Assembly (NCBI RefSeq): GCF_900461455.1
Contig: NZ_UGIA01000001.1
Location: 1,302,001-1,366,000, forward strand
Length of the DNA: 64,000 nucleotides
Source of the DNA: Helicobacter acinonychis
Lineage (GTDB): Bacteria > Campylobacterota > Campylobacteria > Campylobacterales > Helicobacteraceae
Reading direction: 5' to 3'
This document shows, in pieces, positions 1 through 9,162 of this stretch. The notes below the pieces were generated by a model. The model was given only the letters and a program-made list of their open reading frames with translations. It made no database searches and had not been told where the DNA came from. The translations under genes were made by a program, and so were the position numbers. Positions within the stretch are counted from its first letter, which is position 1. Every line of letters starts with the position of its first letter.

Positions 1-277
1 GAAAAAATTCATAAAAATGCAAAGGATTTTTCAAAGCGTAGTTAAAAAGCACAAAAAACCCCACAAACAATAACGCCTCTAAAATCGTGCTAACGCTAAA
101 GAAATTCTGCTCTTTCAAACTTTTATAAGCAAAGAACATGAACGCCAAAGCGACCGCGCTATTAAACACGAATTGTGCATGCAAAGTGTAGAGAAAAAAT
201 TCAGCAAAACGCCCTAAAATCGCCGTGAGCGGTGTGATAAACCAAGAAAGAATAATTTCATAAGCGTCATTTTTCAT
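1..277 (-). CDS. comB6: ComB6, VirB6-like competence membrane protein (partial)
   Basis: The reading frame starts at an ATG at 277 and runs off the left edge, so only about the first 92 residues are seen. These begin MKNDAYEIILSWF and contain at least two hydrophobic segments (near residues 30-45 and 70-85). Gene order just after the PDZ-protein gene matches HP0037, reported as comB6, the VirB6-like inner-membrane component of the type IV-related DNA-uptake machine. It lies 7 bases after the stop of the upstream gene on the same strand, so it is probably co-transcribed. Identity rests on synteny and the membrane character; there is no unique motif in this part. Confidence 0.7.
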   Translation of the reverse strand, partial: MKNDAYEIILSWFITPLTAILGRFAEFFLYTLHAQFVFNSAVALAFMFFAYKSLKEQNFFSVSTILEALLFVGFFVLFNYALKNPLHFYEFF

Positions 278-284
278 CAATGTT

Positions 285-1280
285 TCAACGCGCTTTAATG
301 TAAAATTCAAAGCCTTTACGCAACACCAACAATTCAATTTTAGGTGCACTCAATGCTTCTCTTAAAGCTTTTTGATTGAAGGCTACATCTTTACGATTCA
401 CCCATAAAATCCTATCCCCAAGCTTTAAAAAATCCAAGCCTTTGGGTAAATGACTGCCTATTTTAGTGATTACAAAACGCTCATCTAAAGCGATATTATA
501 GCGTTCTAAAAAAGTGTCTTTGAGTAAAAACCCCCCATAACGCTTATTGACTTTAAGCGTTACTTCTTTGATTTGGCGGTTCCGCTTGATTTTCACTCTA
601 ACAAGGCTTTGGTATTTGAGATTGCTCACTACCCATTCAAACTCCGCTAACGAATGGATTTTTTGATCATTGATCGCTATGATTTCATCGTTTTTTAAAA
701 AAGGGTTTTTGGGGAAAAAGGGATCAAATTGCACTACCACTAAACGCTTATGATATTCTTCTAAACGCACCCCAATATCCCCATAATAAGGCTCTTTTTG
801 GCTTAAAAAACGCTTGATAAATTTTGTTTCTATAAAACCATTCCCCCCTACCCCTAGCCCTAACATTTGATAGCAAATATTGCTAATGACACCATTTTTT
901 TGAATCGCTTGCGAAATGCGAGCGTAATGGTTATAGCCTTTTTGCTTAGAGAGTAATTGCACTTCTGTGACTTGGTTTGCCCCCACGCTAGCCATAGGTC
1001 TTGTGAGAGCGTTTTTATCTAAATCCCTTAAAGTATAAGCGTAAGCACTTGGTGCACTTTGCAACAAATACAACCCTATAAAAGGATCGGATTTGATGAC
1101 TTTGGCATGTTTAGGGTAGGTTTTAGAATAATATAAATACACGCCTTTAGGCAACTCTTTTAAAGCCACACCCCCTTTTTGAAGACTGGCTTTTTGAAAA
1201 AATGCCTGACAATGCTTGAAATCATAAGCCCCTAAGCCATTCACAAAAAACAATAGAACAATAAGGGCTTTGCAAAGCAT
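285..1280 (-). CDS. Secreted PDZ-domain protein (HP0036-like)
   Basis: A protein of about 331 residues begins with a hydrophobic signal peptide (MLCKALIVLLFFVNGLGA) and so is probably periplasmic or membrane-anchored. The C-terminal half carries PDZ-like stretches (KNDEIIAINDQKIHSLAEF near residue 210 and LKLGDRILWVNRKDV near 295), the glycine/hydrophobic pattern of peptide-binding PDZ modules. No protease catalytic motif is visible. The ATG at 1280 overlaps the TGA of the upstream ebfC gene; a GTG one codon earlier is also possible. It sits between ebfC and comB6 in a tightly packed minus-strand run. Its function is not known to me. Confidence 0.75.
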   Translation of the reverse strand: MLCKALIVLLFFVNGLGAYDFKHCQAFFQKASLQKGGVALKELPKGVYLYYSKTYPKHAKVIKSDPFIGLYLLQSAPSAYAYTLRDLDKNALTRPMASVGANQVTEVQLLSKQKGYNHYARISQAIQKNGVISNICYQMLGLGVGGNGFIETKFIKRFLSQKEPYYGDIGVRLEEYHKRLVVVQFDPFFPKNPFLKNDEIIAINDQKIHSLAEFEWVVSNLKYQSLVRVKIKRNRQIKEVTLKVNKRYGGFLLKDTFLERYNIALDERFVITKIGSHLPKGLDFLKLGDRILWVNRKDVAFNQKALREALSAPKIELLVLRKGFEFYIKAR

Positions 1281-1573
1281 CACAATTTGGCAAAATTCCC
1301 CAACATACTAAAAGCTAAATTTTTTCTGTTTTCTTCTACGGATTTATACCCATCATTCAAAGCGCTCATCAAATAGATTTGCATCGCTTCTTTATCTTCT
1401 AACAGGCTGTCATCAATTTGCAAATCCACTAACTCCCCCACCCCATTAAAACTCACGCTCACCATTCCCCCACCGCTTTTGGAAGTGTAAATCGTATCTT
1501 TATTCTTTTCTTCTAATTGAGAAAATTCTTTTTTCACGCCGTCTAATAACCCACTCAATTGACTAAAATCCAT
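1280..1573 (-). CDS. YbaB/EbfC family nucleoid-associated DNA-binding protein
   Basis: This small 97-residue protein has the YbaB/EbfC layout: an N-terminal acidic/lysine-rich helix (GLLDGVKKEFSQLEEKNKD), a central glycine-rich beta section (SKSGGGMVSVSFNGVGELVDLQID) and a C-terminal helix (ALNDGYKSVEENRKNL). Members are homodimers that bind DNA and contribute to nucleoid organisation. Length is usual for the family (about 100). It ends by overlapping the start of the PDZ gene and follows panD by 10 bases, so it is likely in the same transcript. In many bacteria the family is next to dnaX/recR; here the neighbour is panD, as in HP0035. Confidence 0.88.
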   Translation of the reverse strand: MDFSQLSGLLDGVKKEFSQLEEKNKDTIYTSKSGGGMVSVSFNGVGELVDLQIDDSLLEDKEAMQIYLMSALNDGYKSVEENRKNLAFSMLGNFAKL

Positions 1574-1583
1574 ATCTAACCTT

Positions 1584-1934
1584 TTATTTTTCTAAAATTT
1601 CATTTTTTTCATTGACTAACACAATGCACGGCTTGTGCACATTCATTTCATCTTCATTCATGCTCGCATAAGCTAAAATGATCACCACATCGCCTATGGC
1701 TACCTTTCTCGCTGCTGCACCATTGACGCAAATTTCGCCCCTTTTTTTCCCTAAAATCACATAGGTACTGAAGCGTTCGCCGTTATTGATATTGACGATT
1801 TCTACTTTCATACCCTCTCTGAGTTTAGCGAGCTTGGCTAAATTTTCATCTATGGTGATCGAGCCCACATAGTTGAGGTTAGCATCTGTGATAGTCGCTC
1901 TGTGGATTTTGCTATAAAGCATTTCAAAAGTCAT
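1584..1934 (-). CDS. panD: Aspartate 1-decarboxylase
   Basis: PanD converts L-aspartate to beta-alanine for pantothenate and coenzyme A synthesis. The proenzyme self-cleaves between Gly24 and Ser25 to create its pyruvoyl cofactor. Here the motif NYVGSITID puts Gly24-Ser25 exactly at the canonical position when counted from the ATG at 1934, which supports this start over the internal Met5. Lys9 and Tyr58-type residues ([19 protein letters not shown]) and the GAAA(R) loop ([14 protein letters not shown]) are present. Length is 116, typical. The start overlaps the end of clpA by 11 bases, indicating translational coupling in the clpS-clpA-panD-ebfC run. Confidence 0.95.
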   Translation of the reverse strand: MTFEMLYSKIHRATITDANLNYVGSITIDENLAKLAKLREGMKVEIVNINNGERFSTYVILGKKRGEICVNGAAARKVAIGDVVIILAYASMNEDEMNVHKPCIVLVNEKNEILEK

Positions 1935-4143
1935 TTTCTTTCACCTTTTGTGCACGCTTGATTTCTTTTAAAACCAATTGATTGTTTTCCAACAAGCAAG
2001 CGATCTTACAAGGTTTTTTAAACGATTGTAAGAGCAGCATGTCGCTTAATTTTGTTTTGATTTCATGATAGATGATTTTTTTAATTTCTCTCGCCCCCAA
2101 AGTCGTTTGATAGCTCTTTTGCACGATAAATTTCACCGCTTCTTTATGGAAATTTAAGGTTATACCTTGCTCTAGCACCAAAGCTTTTAACTCATTCAAT
2201 TCCACCCAAACAATGCGTTCAAAATCCTCCAAACTCAGCGCTCTAAATGGCACAATCGCATCAATCCTGGAGCGTAATTCAGGGGTTAAAAGCTCTTTAA
2301 TGGCTCTATCATACTTAGTGTTTTTAGCACTAAAAAACCCTAGCGTATCCTTATCCTTACTCCCCACATTTGAAGTCATAATCAATATCACATGTTTAAA
2401 ACTCGCTTTATTGCCTAGATTATCGCTCAAAGTGGCGTTATCCATCACTTGCAACAACAAATCATACACATCGGTGTGGGCTTTTTCTATCTCATCTAAA
2501 AGCAACAAACAATGCGGGTGTTTTTTGATCGCATTCACCAATAACCCCCCTTGTTCAAACCCCACATAACCGCTAGGGCTACCAATAAGCTTTGCCACGC
2601 TATGGGCTTCTTTGTATTCGCTCATGTCAAAGCGTTCAAAATGCAAACCCAAATTCAAGGCCAATTCTTTAGCCAACTCTGTTTTCCCCACCCCACTAGG
2701 TCCCACGAATAAAAAGCTCCCCACAGGCTTATTTTTAGAAGAAAGCCCACAATGTTGGATTTTAATCGCATTACTGATGAGATTGATCGCTTGTGTTTGG
2801 GCGACAATCTTATTTTTTAGCGATTTTTCCAAGTTTCTTAAAAGGGCTTTTTTATCGCCACTCAAACGCATTTTAGGGATTTTAAGCTTTAGAGCGAGCG
2901 CTTCTTGCACATCATCAACGCTGATTTTTTTACCTTTTTTGGGGTTAATCTTTTTCCTTGATCCCACCTCATCTAGTAATTCAATCGCCTTATCCGGCAA
3001 AAATTTATCATGTATGTAGTAACTCGTCAAGTCCACGCATGCCTTAAACACGCTCTCATCATAACGCACCTGGTGGTGCTCTTCATAAAGGGGGGCAATC
3101 TTTTTTAAAATCAAATAGCACGCTTCTTTAGTGGGCTCTTCAACTTTCACTACCGAAAAGCGCCTGTTTAAAGCCTTGTCTTTTTCAAACACGCTACGGT
3201 ATTCTTCAAAAGTGGTCGCCCCCAAACATTTCAAACTCCCATCCGTTAAAAGCGGTTTTAGCATGTTTGCTGCATCTAAAGTCCCTGCACTACTGCTCCC
3301 TGCACCTAAAAGGGTGTGGATTTCATCAATGAATAAAATGACACGACCGTTTTGTTGGATCTCTTTAATCGTTTTTTTCAGGCGTTTTTCAAAATCCCCT
3401 CTGTACTTCGCCCCAGCCACCATTAAAGCTAAATCTAAAGAATAAATTTCATATTCTTGCAAAAATTCTGGCACTTCTTTGTGGGCGATTTTTAGGGCTA
3501 AAGCTTCAGCGATAGCGGTTTTGCCTACCCCTGCTTCGCCAATTAAAAGCGGATTATTTTTTTTGCGGCACCCTAAAATTTCTATGACCCTTAAAATCTC
3601 TTTTTCTCTCCCAATGACCGGATCTAAAGCGTTATCTTGGGCTAAAGCGCTCAAATTTTTAGCGTATTTTTTTAGGGCGTTATTTTTGGGCGTTTCCTCT
3701 TGGTTGGCGTTCGTCTCGCTAGAAATATCAAGATCCAATAAAGCAGACTTGAAATACAAACGAGTGATGCCAAAACTATCCATGAGCTTCGAAGCGTAGC
3801 AATCGGCGTATTCTAGGATAAAAATCAACAATTCTTCCACGCCCACGCTCTCTAAATAGCTCACACGCAGTTTTTTAAACACCCTTGCTAATACGGGGCT
3901 TCTGTCTGGGACTTTGGTCGGATCATTTTTTAAAGGGATATATTGTTGCAAATAGTCTTTAAGGATTTGCCCCATTTTGTGGTATTCATCTTCTTCTAAA
4001 GTGTTAAAGATCCTTACCCCAATCTCATGCTCTAATACGGCTAATAGCACATGCTCTGTGGTGCAAAGGGCATGGTTGAATTCTAGGGCTAAATCTAAAG
4101 AATGGGATAATACCTCATTTAAATCTTTATTGAATTTATCCAT
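1924..4143 (-). CDS. clpA: ATP-dependent Clp protease ATP-binding subunit ClpA
   Basis: This 739-residue protein has an N-terminal Clp-N repeat domain (residues 1-140) and two AAA+ modules. The first has Walker [13 protein letters not shown] (near 200) and Walker [16 protein letters not shown]; the second has [13 protein letters not shown] (near 480) and [11 protein letters not shown]. The C-terminal D2-small domain ([16 protein letters not shown]) follows. There is no large middle coiled-coil as in ClpB, so ClpA, the unfoldase partner of ClpP, is the best call. It starts immediately after clpS: the clpS stop overlaps its ATG. This is the classical adaptor-unfoldase pairing. Confidence 0.95.
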   Translation of the reverse strand: MDKFNKDLNEVLSHSLDLALEFNHALCTTEHVLLAVLEHEIGVRIFNTLEEDEYHKMGQILKDYLQQYIPLKNDPTKVPDRSPVLARVFKKLRVSYLESVGVEELLIFILEYADCYASKLMDSFGITRLYFKSALLDLDISSETNANQEETPKNNALKKYAKNLSALAQDNALDPVIGREKEILRVIEILGCRKKNNPLLIGEAGVGKTAIAEALALKIAHKEVPEFLQEYEIYSLDLALMVAGAKYRGDFEKRLKKTIKEIQQNGRVILFIDEIHTLLGAGSSSAGTLDAANMLKPLLTDGSLKCLGATTFEEYRSVFEKDKALNRRFSVVKVEEPTKEACYLILKKIAPLYEEHHQVRYDESVFKACVDLTSYYIHDKFLPDKAIELLDEVGSRKKINPKKGKKISVDDVQEALALKLKIPKMRLSGDKKALLRNLEKSLKNKIVAQTQAINLISNAIKIQHCGLSSKNKPVGSFLFVGPSGVGKTELAKELALNLGLHFERFDMSEYKEAHSVAKLIGSPSGYVGFEQGGLLVNAIKKHPHCLLLLDEIEKAHTDVYDLLLQVMDNATLSDNLGNKASFKHVILIMTSNVGSKDKDTLGFFSAKNTKYDRAIKELLTPELRSRIDAIVPFRALSLEDFERIVWVELNELKALVLEQGITLNFHKEAVKFIVQKSYQTTLGAREIKKIIYHEIKTKLSDMLLLQSFKKPCKIACLLENNQLVLKEIKRAQKVKENDF

Positions 4144-4418
4144 TATCTTATCTCTTGCACCATTAATCTTAAAGGGAATTTTAACGCTCTGGCTTTATCC
4201 CTCACGCATACCGCTTTATATATGGCAATTTCATAAGGATAGACGCCACAAACCCCATCGCCATTATGGTGGATGCTTAACATGAGATCTTGGGCCTCTT
4301 CTAAAGACTTGTCAAAAACATCCCTCAAAGTAGAGATCACAAACTCAGCTTTCGTAACAGGGTCATTGAGCATGATCACTCCTGACATGGTGGGGATGGG
4401 TATTTTATAGATTTTCAT
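4143..4418 (-). CDS. clpS: ClpS adaptor for ClpAP
   Basis: ClpS (91 residues) binds N-degron substrates and hands them to ClpA. The family signature is visible: YKIPIPTMSGVIMLNDPVTKAEFVI (N-terminal strand plus the DD/ND..T motif that binds the N-terminal residue), then HHNGDGVCGVYPYEIAIYKA in place of the usual histidine-rich VHxxGxxxxGxYxxExAE segment. The protein starts directly at this core with only a short N-terminal extension. It overlaps clpA by one base and follows the UspA-like gene by one base, so all are probably one transcript. Confidence 0.93.
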   Translation of the reverse strand: MKIYKIPIPTMSGVIMLNDPVTKAEFVISTLRDVFDKSLEEAQDLMLSIHHNGDGVCGVYPYEIAIYKAVCVRDKARALKFPLRLMVQEIR

Positions 4419-4419
4419 G

Positions 4420-4833
4420 CTATTTGGCGATCATTACAGAGATACTAGATTGCTCAACCAAACGGTTTTGGTTTGAACTAAACAAACGATACAACAAATT
4501 AGACTCACTCGCTCCGATCAACAACAAATCATAATCCTTCTCCATCTCTAAAACCACATCCACTAAATCACCACTTTTTAAAACGCTCTCGCATTCTATA
4601 TTTTCCTTTTTGAAAGCGTCTTCAAATTGCTTTAATAAAATTTTAGCTTTTTCTTCTTCTAAAGCTTCTGTTTGGCCATAATCCATCATCCCACTTTCGC
4701 TATAAATAAACACTTCCATGCTCACATGCAACAAAGTAAAACGAACCTCTTTAAGCGAATGGGCGAACTTGATAGCGAACTTAATGGCGTTATAACATTC
4801 TTGCGTGTCACTAATCCCAAATAAAATATTCAT
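4420..4833 (-). CDS. Universal stress protein (UspA family)
   Basis: The 137-residue protein has the UspA alpha/beta fold pattern: N-terminal strand MNILFGISDTQECYNAIKFAIKFA, a second strand RFTLLHVSM, the strand DYDLLLIGAS followed by a C-terminal strand SSISVMIAK. The ATP-binding GxxGxxG(S/T) loop of ATP-binding Usps is degenerate (IGASESNLLYRLFSS), so nucleotide binding is uncertain. It is the first gene of the minus-strand run toward clpS-clpA; an extended -10 lies about 28 bases upstream. Corresponds in position to HP0031. Confidence 0.8.
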   Translation of the reverse strand: MNILFGISDTQECYNAIKFAIKFAHSLKEVRFTLLHVSMEVFIYSESGMMDYGQTEALEEEKAKILLKQFEDAFKKENIECESVLKSGDLVDVVLEMEKDYDLLLIGASESNLLYRLFSSNQNRLVEQSSISVMIAK

Positions 4834-4860
4834 AAGACCAACCTTACATGAAGTTTTGAT

Positions 4861-4866
4861 ATTATA
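4861..4866 (-). promoter_or_regulatory. -10 box for the uspA-clpS-clpA transcript
   Basis: On the minus strand the sequence reads TTTGCTATAAT, an extended -10 of the housekeeping sigma-80 type, about 28 bases before the ATG at 4833. No convincing -35 is seen, as is common in H. pylori. Confidence 0.6.
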
Positions 4867-4903
4867 GCAAATAAACCCTAATTACCGCTGAAGTTTAAAG
4901 CGC

Positions 4904-4909
4904 TACAAT
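4904..4909 (+). promoter_or_regulatory. -10 box for bioD
   Basis: TACAAT lies about 31 bases before the bioD ATG, back-to-back with the uspA-like promoter. A weak ribosome site (AAAAAGG) sits 8 bases before the start codon. Confidence 0.5.
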
Positions 4910-4940
4910 CCCAATAATAAAGCATTAAAAAGGTTAAACC

Positions 4941-5597
4941 ATGCTCTTTATCAGTGCGACTAACACCAATGCCGGCAAAACCACTTGTGCCAGGCTATTA
5001 GCCAGATATTGCAATACTTGTGGCGTTAAAACCATTTTGTTAAAACCCATTGAAACCGGCGTTAATGATGCGATTAATCATTCTAGCGATGCGCATTTAT
5101 TCTTACAAGATAACCGCCTTTTAGACAGCTCTTTAACATTAAACGACATTTCATTCTATCGTTATGGTAAAGCTTCAGCCCCCCTCATCGCCCAACAAGA
5201 AGAAGATCCAAACACCCCTATTGATACCCATCATTTAATCCAACGCATTCAAAAATTCACAAAAACTTATGATTTAGTCATCGTTGAAGGGGCTGGAGGG
5301 TTATGCGTGCCTGTCACTTTAGAAGAAAACATGCTGGATTTAGCCTTGAAATTAAAAGCCAAAACGCTTTTGATTAGCCATGACAATTTGGGTCTAATCA
5401 ATGATTGTTTGTTGAATGACTTTTTATTGAAATCCCATAAAATGGATTATCAAATCGCTATCAATTTAAGAGAAAATAGCACCGCTTTTAATAGCATTAG
5501 TTTGCCTTATATTGAGCTTTTTAATGAGCGATCCAATAACCCCATTGTGATTTTTCAAAAAAGTTTAAAAAACTTAATGGATTTTACTCTTAAATAA
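4941..5597 (+). CDS. bioD: Dethiobiotin synthetase
   Basis: BioD closes the ureido ring of dethiobiotin from DAPA, CO2 and ATP, the step before biotin synthase. The 218-residue protein starts with the P-loop MLFISATNTNAGKTTCARLL, then the substrate lysine motif LLKPIETGVN, and the VIVEGAGGLCVPV segment typical of BioD. It is a single gene in this place. Its last 24 bases overlap the 3' end of the convergent HP0028-like gene. Only a 3' fragment of bioB is seen elsewhere in this window (near 51.7 kb), so a full bioB must lie outside if the pathway works. Confidence 0.95.
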   Translation: MLFISATNTNAGKTTCARLLARYCNTCGVKTILLKPIETGVNDAINHSSDAHLFLQDNRLLDSSLTLNDISFYRYGKASAPLIAQQEEDPNTPIDTHHLIQRIQKFTKTYDLVIVEGAGGLCVPVTLEENMLDLALKLKAKTLLISHDNLGLINDCLLNDFLLKSHKMDYQIAINLRENSTAFNSISLPYIELFNERSNNPIVIFQKSLKNLMDFTLK

Positions 5598-6092
5598 GGA
5601 GCGGATAGAACGCACGCTGATAAAAAAGCCCCCAAGCAGTAAGGCGTATAAAATCCAGCTAAAAATGGGTTTTGAAATTTCAGCACTCTCTTTTAAGGGC
5701 TTTATAAAAATCGTATTAGGGAACATATCAAGCATGTTGATCCGCCAACCATAGTATTCAATCTCCACTTGCTGGTTGGCTAAACTTTGAGCGAGAGCTG
5801 TAATATCAGCAGAGTTGAACTTGAAATAAAAAGGGAAGCCAAAGCGCGTGTCTTCGTTGCGATAGACTTTCACGCTTTGCTTGTCTTTAGGGTCGTAAGT
5901 TTGTATGAAATAAACATCTCTAGTGGGGCTTTTTAGCGTCTTATTGGGCGTGTCTTCATTCATCCTTTTGACTTCCACCCCACTAATGACAGCCGTGCTA
6001 TAATGGGGCATGCAATAGCTCACCACGAGCATGAGTGCTAAAAAGATTATCGTTACAAGGGATAAAACCACATTACGCACTACTTTTACCAA
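5574..6092 (-). CDS. Membrane-anchored protein of unknown function (HP0028-like)
   Basis: 172 residues with a hydrophobic N-terminal segment (VVLSLVTIIFLALMLVVSYCM), a soluble, probably periplasmic middle part (residues 30-140, with WRINMLDMFP) and a C-terminal transmembrane segment (ILYALLLGGFFISV) ending in a basic tail RSIRSLFKSKIH. This suggests both ends in the cytoplasm. The frame opens with TTG at 6092, with GTG alternatives a few codons later; no ATG fits. It follows icd by about 45 bases on the same strand. I recognise it only as a conserved Helicobacter protein; no function is assigned. Confidence 0.65.
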   Translation of the reverse strand: MVKVVRNVVLSLVTIIFLALMLVVSYCMPHYSTAVISGVEVKRMNEDTPNKTLKSPTRDVYFIQTYDPKDKQSVKVYRNEDTRFGFPFYFKFNSADITALAQSLANQQVEIEYYGWRINMLDMFPNTIFIKPLKESAEISKPIFSWILYALLLGGFFISVRSIRSLFKSKIH

Positions 6093-6136
6093 CTTTATTC
6101 CTTAATAAAAATATCAGCCCTAACGCTCTTTATTTT

Positions 6137-7414
6137 TTACATGTGTTCGATCATCACGCTAGCGAATTCAGAGCATTTGACTTCTTTAGCCCCATCCATC
6201 AAACGAGCGAAATCATAAGTCACTTTCTTGCTCTTAATCGCTTTTTCCATAGCAGAGACAATCAAATCAGCCGCTTCCACCCAACCCATATGCCTTAACA
6301 TCATTTCTGCACTCAAAATAATAGACCCCGGATTGACTTTATCTAGCCCAGCGTATTTAGGGGCGGTGCCATGGGTGGCTTCAAACATGCCCACTGTGTC
6401 GTTAAGATTAGCCCCAGGAGCGATCCCAATGCCCCCTACCATCGCCGCTAGTGCATCAGAGATATAGTCTCCGTTTAAATTCATGGTCGCAATGACGCTG
6501 TATTCATCCGGGCGCAAAAGGATTTGTTGCAAGAACGCATCAGCGATCATGTCTTTAATGATGATTTCTTTACCGGTTTTAGGGTTTTTCAAAGAACACC
6601 ATGGACCTTTATCAATGACTTGAGCGTTAAACTCTTTTTGAGCGAGCGCATAGCCCCATTTCATGAACGCCCCTTCAGTGTACTTCATGATATTGCCCTT
6701 ATGCACAAAAGTTACGCTTGGCTTGTCGTTATCAATAGCGTATTCAATCGCTTTTCTTACCAATCTTTCTGTGCCTTCTTTACTGATGGGTTTTACCCCT
6801 ATGCCACTGCTTTCAGGGAAACGGATTTTTTTAACCTTTAGTTCGTTTTGTAAAAAATGGATGAGTTTTTTCGCTTCCGTGCTGCCTTCTTGCCATTCAA
6901 TGCCCGCATAAATGTCTTCAGAATTTTCTCTAAAGATCACCATATCCACTTTTTGAGGCTCTTTAACCGGACTTGGACTCCCATACCACCTTACTGGTCT
7001 CAAGCACACATACAAATCCATTTTTTGGCGTAACGCCACATTTAACGATCTAAACCCCTCACCAATAGGCGTGGTCAAAGGCCCTTTAATAGAAACTTTA
7101 TAATGGTTGATTGCTTCAATAGTGTCCGGTAAGAGCCATTGCTCTTCTGGGCTTAATTCCTTATGATCTTTAAATTTTTGATAGCATTTTTCGCCTACAA
7201 ACACTTCATACCATGCGATTTTCTTCTCGCCCTTGTAAGCTTTTTGAACCGCACTATCCACCACTTTAATCATCGCTGGGGTAATATCCGATCCAATGCC
7301 ATCGCCTTCAATAAAAGGGATAATAGGGCAATTTGGCACATACAATTTGCCATTTTTAATCGTAATTTCTTCGCCCTCTTTAGGTTTTTCTAAAAATTTA
7401 GGGTTGTAAGCCAT
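6137..7414 (-). CDS. icd: Isocitrate dehydrogenase (NADP-dependent type)
   Basis: The enzyme oxidatively decarboxylates isocitrate to 2-oxoglutarate. The 425 residues match E. coli-type Icd in length and motifs: [17 protein letters not shown] near the start, the substrate loop [25 protein letters not shown] with the Ser of the phosphorylation loop, the [14 protein letters not shown] segment, and the metal-binding [19 protein letters not shown] followed by [11 protein letters not shown]. It is divergent from gltA, placing two consecutive TCA-cycle steps back-to-back over a 200-base shared control region. The ATG is preceded by a good ribosome site (AAAGGATGAG). Confidence 0.97.
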   Translation of the reverse strand: MAYNPKFLEKPKEGEEITIKNGKLYVPNCPIIPFIEGDGIGSDITPAMIKVVDSAVQKAYKGEKKIAWYEVFVGEKCYQKFKDHKELSPEEQWLLPDTIEAINHYKVSIKGPLTTPIGEGFRSLNVALRQKMDLYVCLRPVRWYGSPSPVKEPQKVDMVIFRENSEDIYAGIEWQEGSTEAKKLIHFLQNELKVKKIRFPESSGIGVKPISKEGTERLVRKAIEYAIDNDKPSVTFVHKGNIMKYTEGAFMKWGYALAQKEFNAQVIDKGPWCSLKNPKTGKEIIIKDMIADAFLQQILLRPDEYSVIATMNLNGDYISDALAAMVGGIGIAPGANLNDTVGMFEATHGTAPKYAGLDKVNPGSIILSAEMMLRHMGWVEAADLIVSAMEKAIKSKKVTYDFARLMDGAKEVKCSEFASVMIEHM

Positions 7415-7442
7415 CTCTCATCCTTTTTTATAAATTTAGGTG

Positions 7443-7448
7443 ATTATA
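7443..7448 (-). promoter_or_regulatory. -10 box for icd
   Basis: The minus strand reads TATGCTAGTATAATCACC, a perfect TATAAT about 29 bases before the icd ATG. Confidence 0.65.
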
Positions 7449-7577
7449 CTAGCATAAAAACATGACTTAACCCTTAATCAAATCTTTTAATCTTTTTTAG
7501 AGGCGTGTTTAAAAGTAGCGTTTAGAAATAACTTGAAAAAACGAAATGTTTTTAAAAAAATATTTAATTTTTTGGCT

Positions 7578-7583
7578 TATAAT
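7578..7583 (+). promoter_or_regulatory. -10 box for gltA
   Basis: TATAAT lies 33 bases before the gltA ATG; a strong ribosome site AAGGA is at 7606-7610. The two TATAAT boxes for icd and gltA are about 130 bases apart with T/A tracts between them. Confidence 0.65.
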
Positions 7584-7616
7584 TTATCATTCATTCTGAA
7601 ACTTTAAGGAAGTCAA

Positions 7617-8897
7617 ATGTCTGTTACTTTAATCAATAATGAAAATAATGAACGCTACGAATTTGAGATAATTGAATGCACCCGTGGACCTAAAGCGGTG
7701 GATTTTTCCAAGCTTTTTGAAACGACTGGGTTTTTTTCTTACGACCCAGGGTATTCTTCCACTGCCGGTTGCCAATCCACCATAAGCTATATCAATGGTA
7801 AACAAGGCGAATTGTATTACAGAGGGCATAAAATAGAAGATCTAGTCGCCAAATACCAATATGTAGATGTGTGCAAATTGCTCCTTACAGGGGAATTGCC
7901 TAAAAATCAAGAGGAAAGCCTAGAGTTTGAACTAGAATTACGTCACAGAAGTTTTGTGCATGAAAGCTTACTCAACATGTTTTCAGCCTTCCCCACTAAC
8001 GCCCACCCTATGGCAAAACTCTCTAGCGGTGTGTCTATTTTATCCACTCTTTATTCCACGCACCAAAACATGCACACTGAAGAAGATTACCAAACGATGG
8101 CAAGAAGGATCATCGCCAAAATCCCCACTCTTGCGGCTATTTGCTATCGTAATGAAGTGGGAGCACCTATTATTTATCCGGATATTGCACGCTCTTATGT
8201 GGAAAATATCCTTTTTATGTTGAGAGGTTATCCTTATAGCCGCTTAAAACACACCACCAAAGGCGAAGTCGAAATCACGCCCCTAGAAATAGAAGCCTTT
8301 GACAAGATTCTAACTTTACACGCCGATCACAGCCAAAACGCCTCTTCTACCACCGTAAGGAATGTCGCTAGCACCGGCGTGCACCCTTATGCTGCAATTA
8401 GTGCGGGGATTAGCGCTTTATGGGGGCATTTGCATGGCGGAGCGAATGAAAAAGTCCTTTTGCAATTAGAAGAAATCGGCGATGTGAAAAATGTGGATAA
8501 ATACATCGCACGAGTGAAAGATAAAAACGACAGCTTCAAACTCATGGGCTTTGGGCATAGGGTGTATAAGAGTTACGATCCGCGTGCCAAAATCCTAAAA
8601 GGCTTGAAAGATGAATTGCATAAAAAAGGCGTTAAAATGGACGAAAGGTTAAGCGAAATCGCCGCTAAAGTGGAAGAAATCGCCCTAAAAGACGAGTATT
8701 TCATTGAAAGGAATCTCTACCCTAATGTGGATTTTTACTCCGGCACAATCTTAAGGGCTTTAAAAATTCCGGTGCGTTTTTTCACGCCGGTTTTTGTCAT
8801 CGGCAGAACCGTGGGTTGGTGTGCACAACTTTTAGAGCATGTCAAAAACCCTCAAGCCAAAATCACGCGCCCAAGACAGGTTTATGTGGGGAAATAA
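7617..8897 (+). CDS. gltA: Citrate synthase
   Basis: Condenses acetyl-CoA and oxaloacetate to citrate. The protein (426 residues) has the hexameric type II layout. An N-terminal beta region ([35 protein letters not shown]) is followed by the catalytic histidines in [10 protein letters not shown] and [12 protein letters not shown], and by [17 protein letters not shown], then the catalytic Asp in [15 protein letters not shown] near residue 68 and RPRQVYVG at the C-terminus are usual. Divergent with icd. Confidence 0.97.
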   Translation: MSVTLINNENNERYEFEIIECTRGPKAVDFSKLFETTGFFSYDPGYSSTAGCQSTISYINGKQGELYYRGHKIEDLVAKYQYVDVCKLLLTGELPKNQEESLEFELELRHRSFVHESLLNMFSAFPTNAHPMAKLSSGVSILSTLYSTHQNMHTEEDYQTMARRIIAKIPTLAAICYRNEVGAPIIYPDIARSYVENILFMLRGYPYSRLKHTTKGEVEITPLEIEAFDKILTLHADHSQNASSTTVRNVASTGVHPYAAISAGISALWGHLHGGANEKVLLQLEEIGDVKNVDKYIARVKDKNDSFKLMGFGHRVYKSYDPRAKILKGLKDELHKKGVKMDERLSEIAAKVEEIALKDEYFIERNLYPNVDFYSGTILRALKIPVRFFTPVFVIGRTVGWCAQLLEHVKNPQAKITRPRQVYVGK

Positions 8898-8915
8898 CCA
8901 CTACCACAAAAAGGG

Positions 8916-8929
8916 GGGGGTTAACCCCC
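8916..8929 (+). terminator. Possible gltA terminator hairpin
   Basis: GGGGG-TTAA-CCCCC lies 18 bases after the gltA stop at the end of a G8 run. There is no uridine tail after it, so it is a weak candidate for an intrinsic terminator. The 8930-9160 stretch is otherwise AT-rich with no gene seen. Confidence 0.35.
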
Positions 8930-9162
8930 ACAATTTAACAATCCACCAATAAAAAACTCAATTTGATAAACAAAAGTCAAAAACCGCTTTTATTTGTTTA
9001 ACATTTGTTTAGAAATACCACAAAACTTTTTTTGAAAGGGCAAAAACGCCCCATTATTTTAAAAAACCCATTAATTTAGAGTATATTAAGCTTGTGATAT
9101 GGCTTTACTTAAATTCTTGCAAGACTTCTTCACAAAACAATTTTATTCCAAAAAGAATATTT

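Noticed and set aside
2213-4285. Plus-strand open frames opposite clpA
   Set aside because: Antisense shadows of an intact, motif-complete ClpA/ClpS gene; low-complexity Ser/Leu-rich translations.
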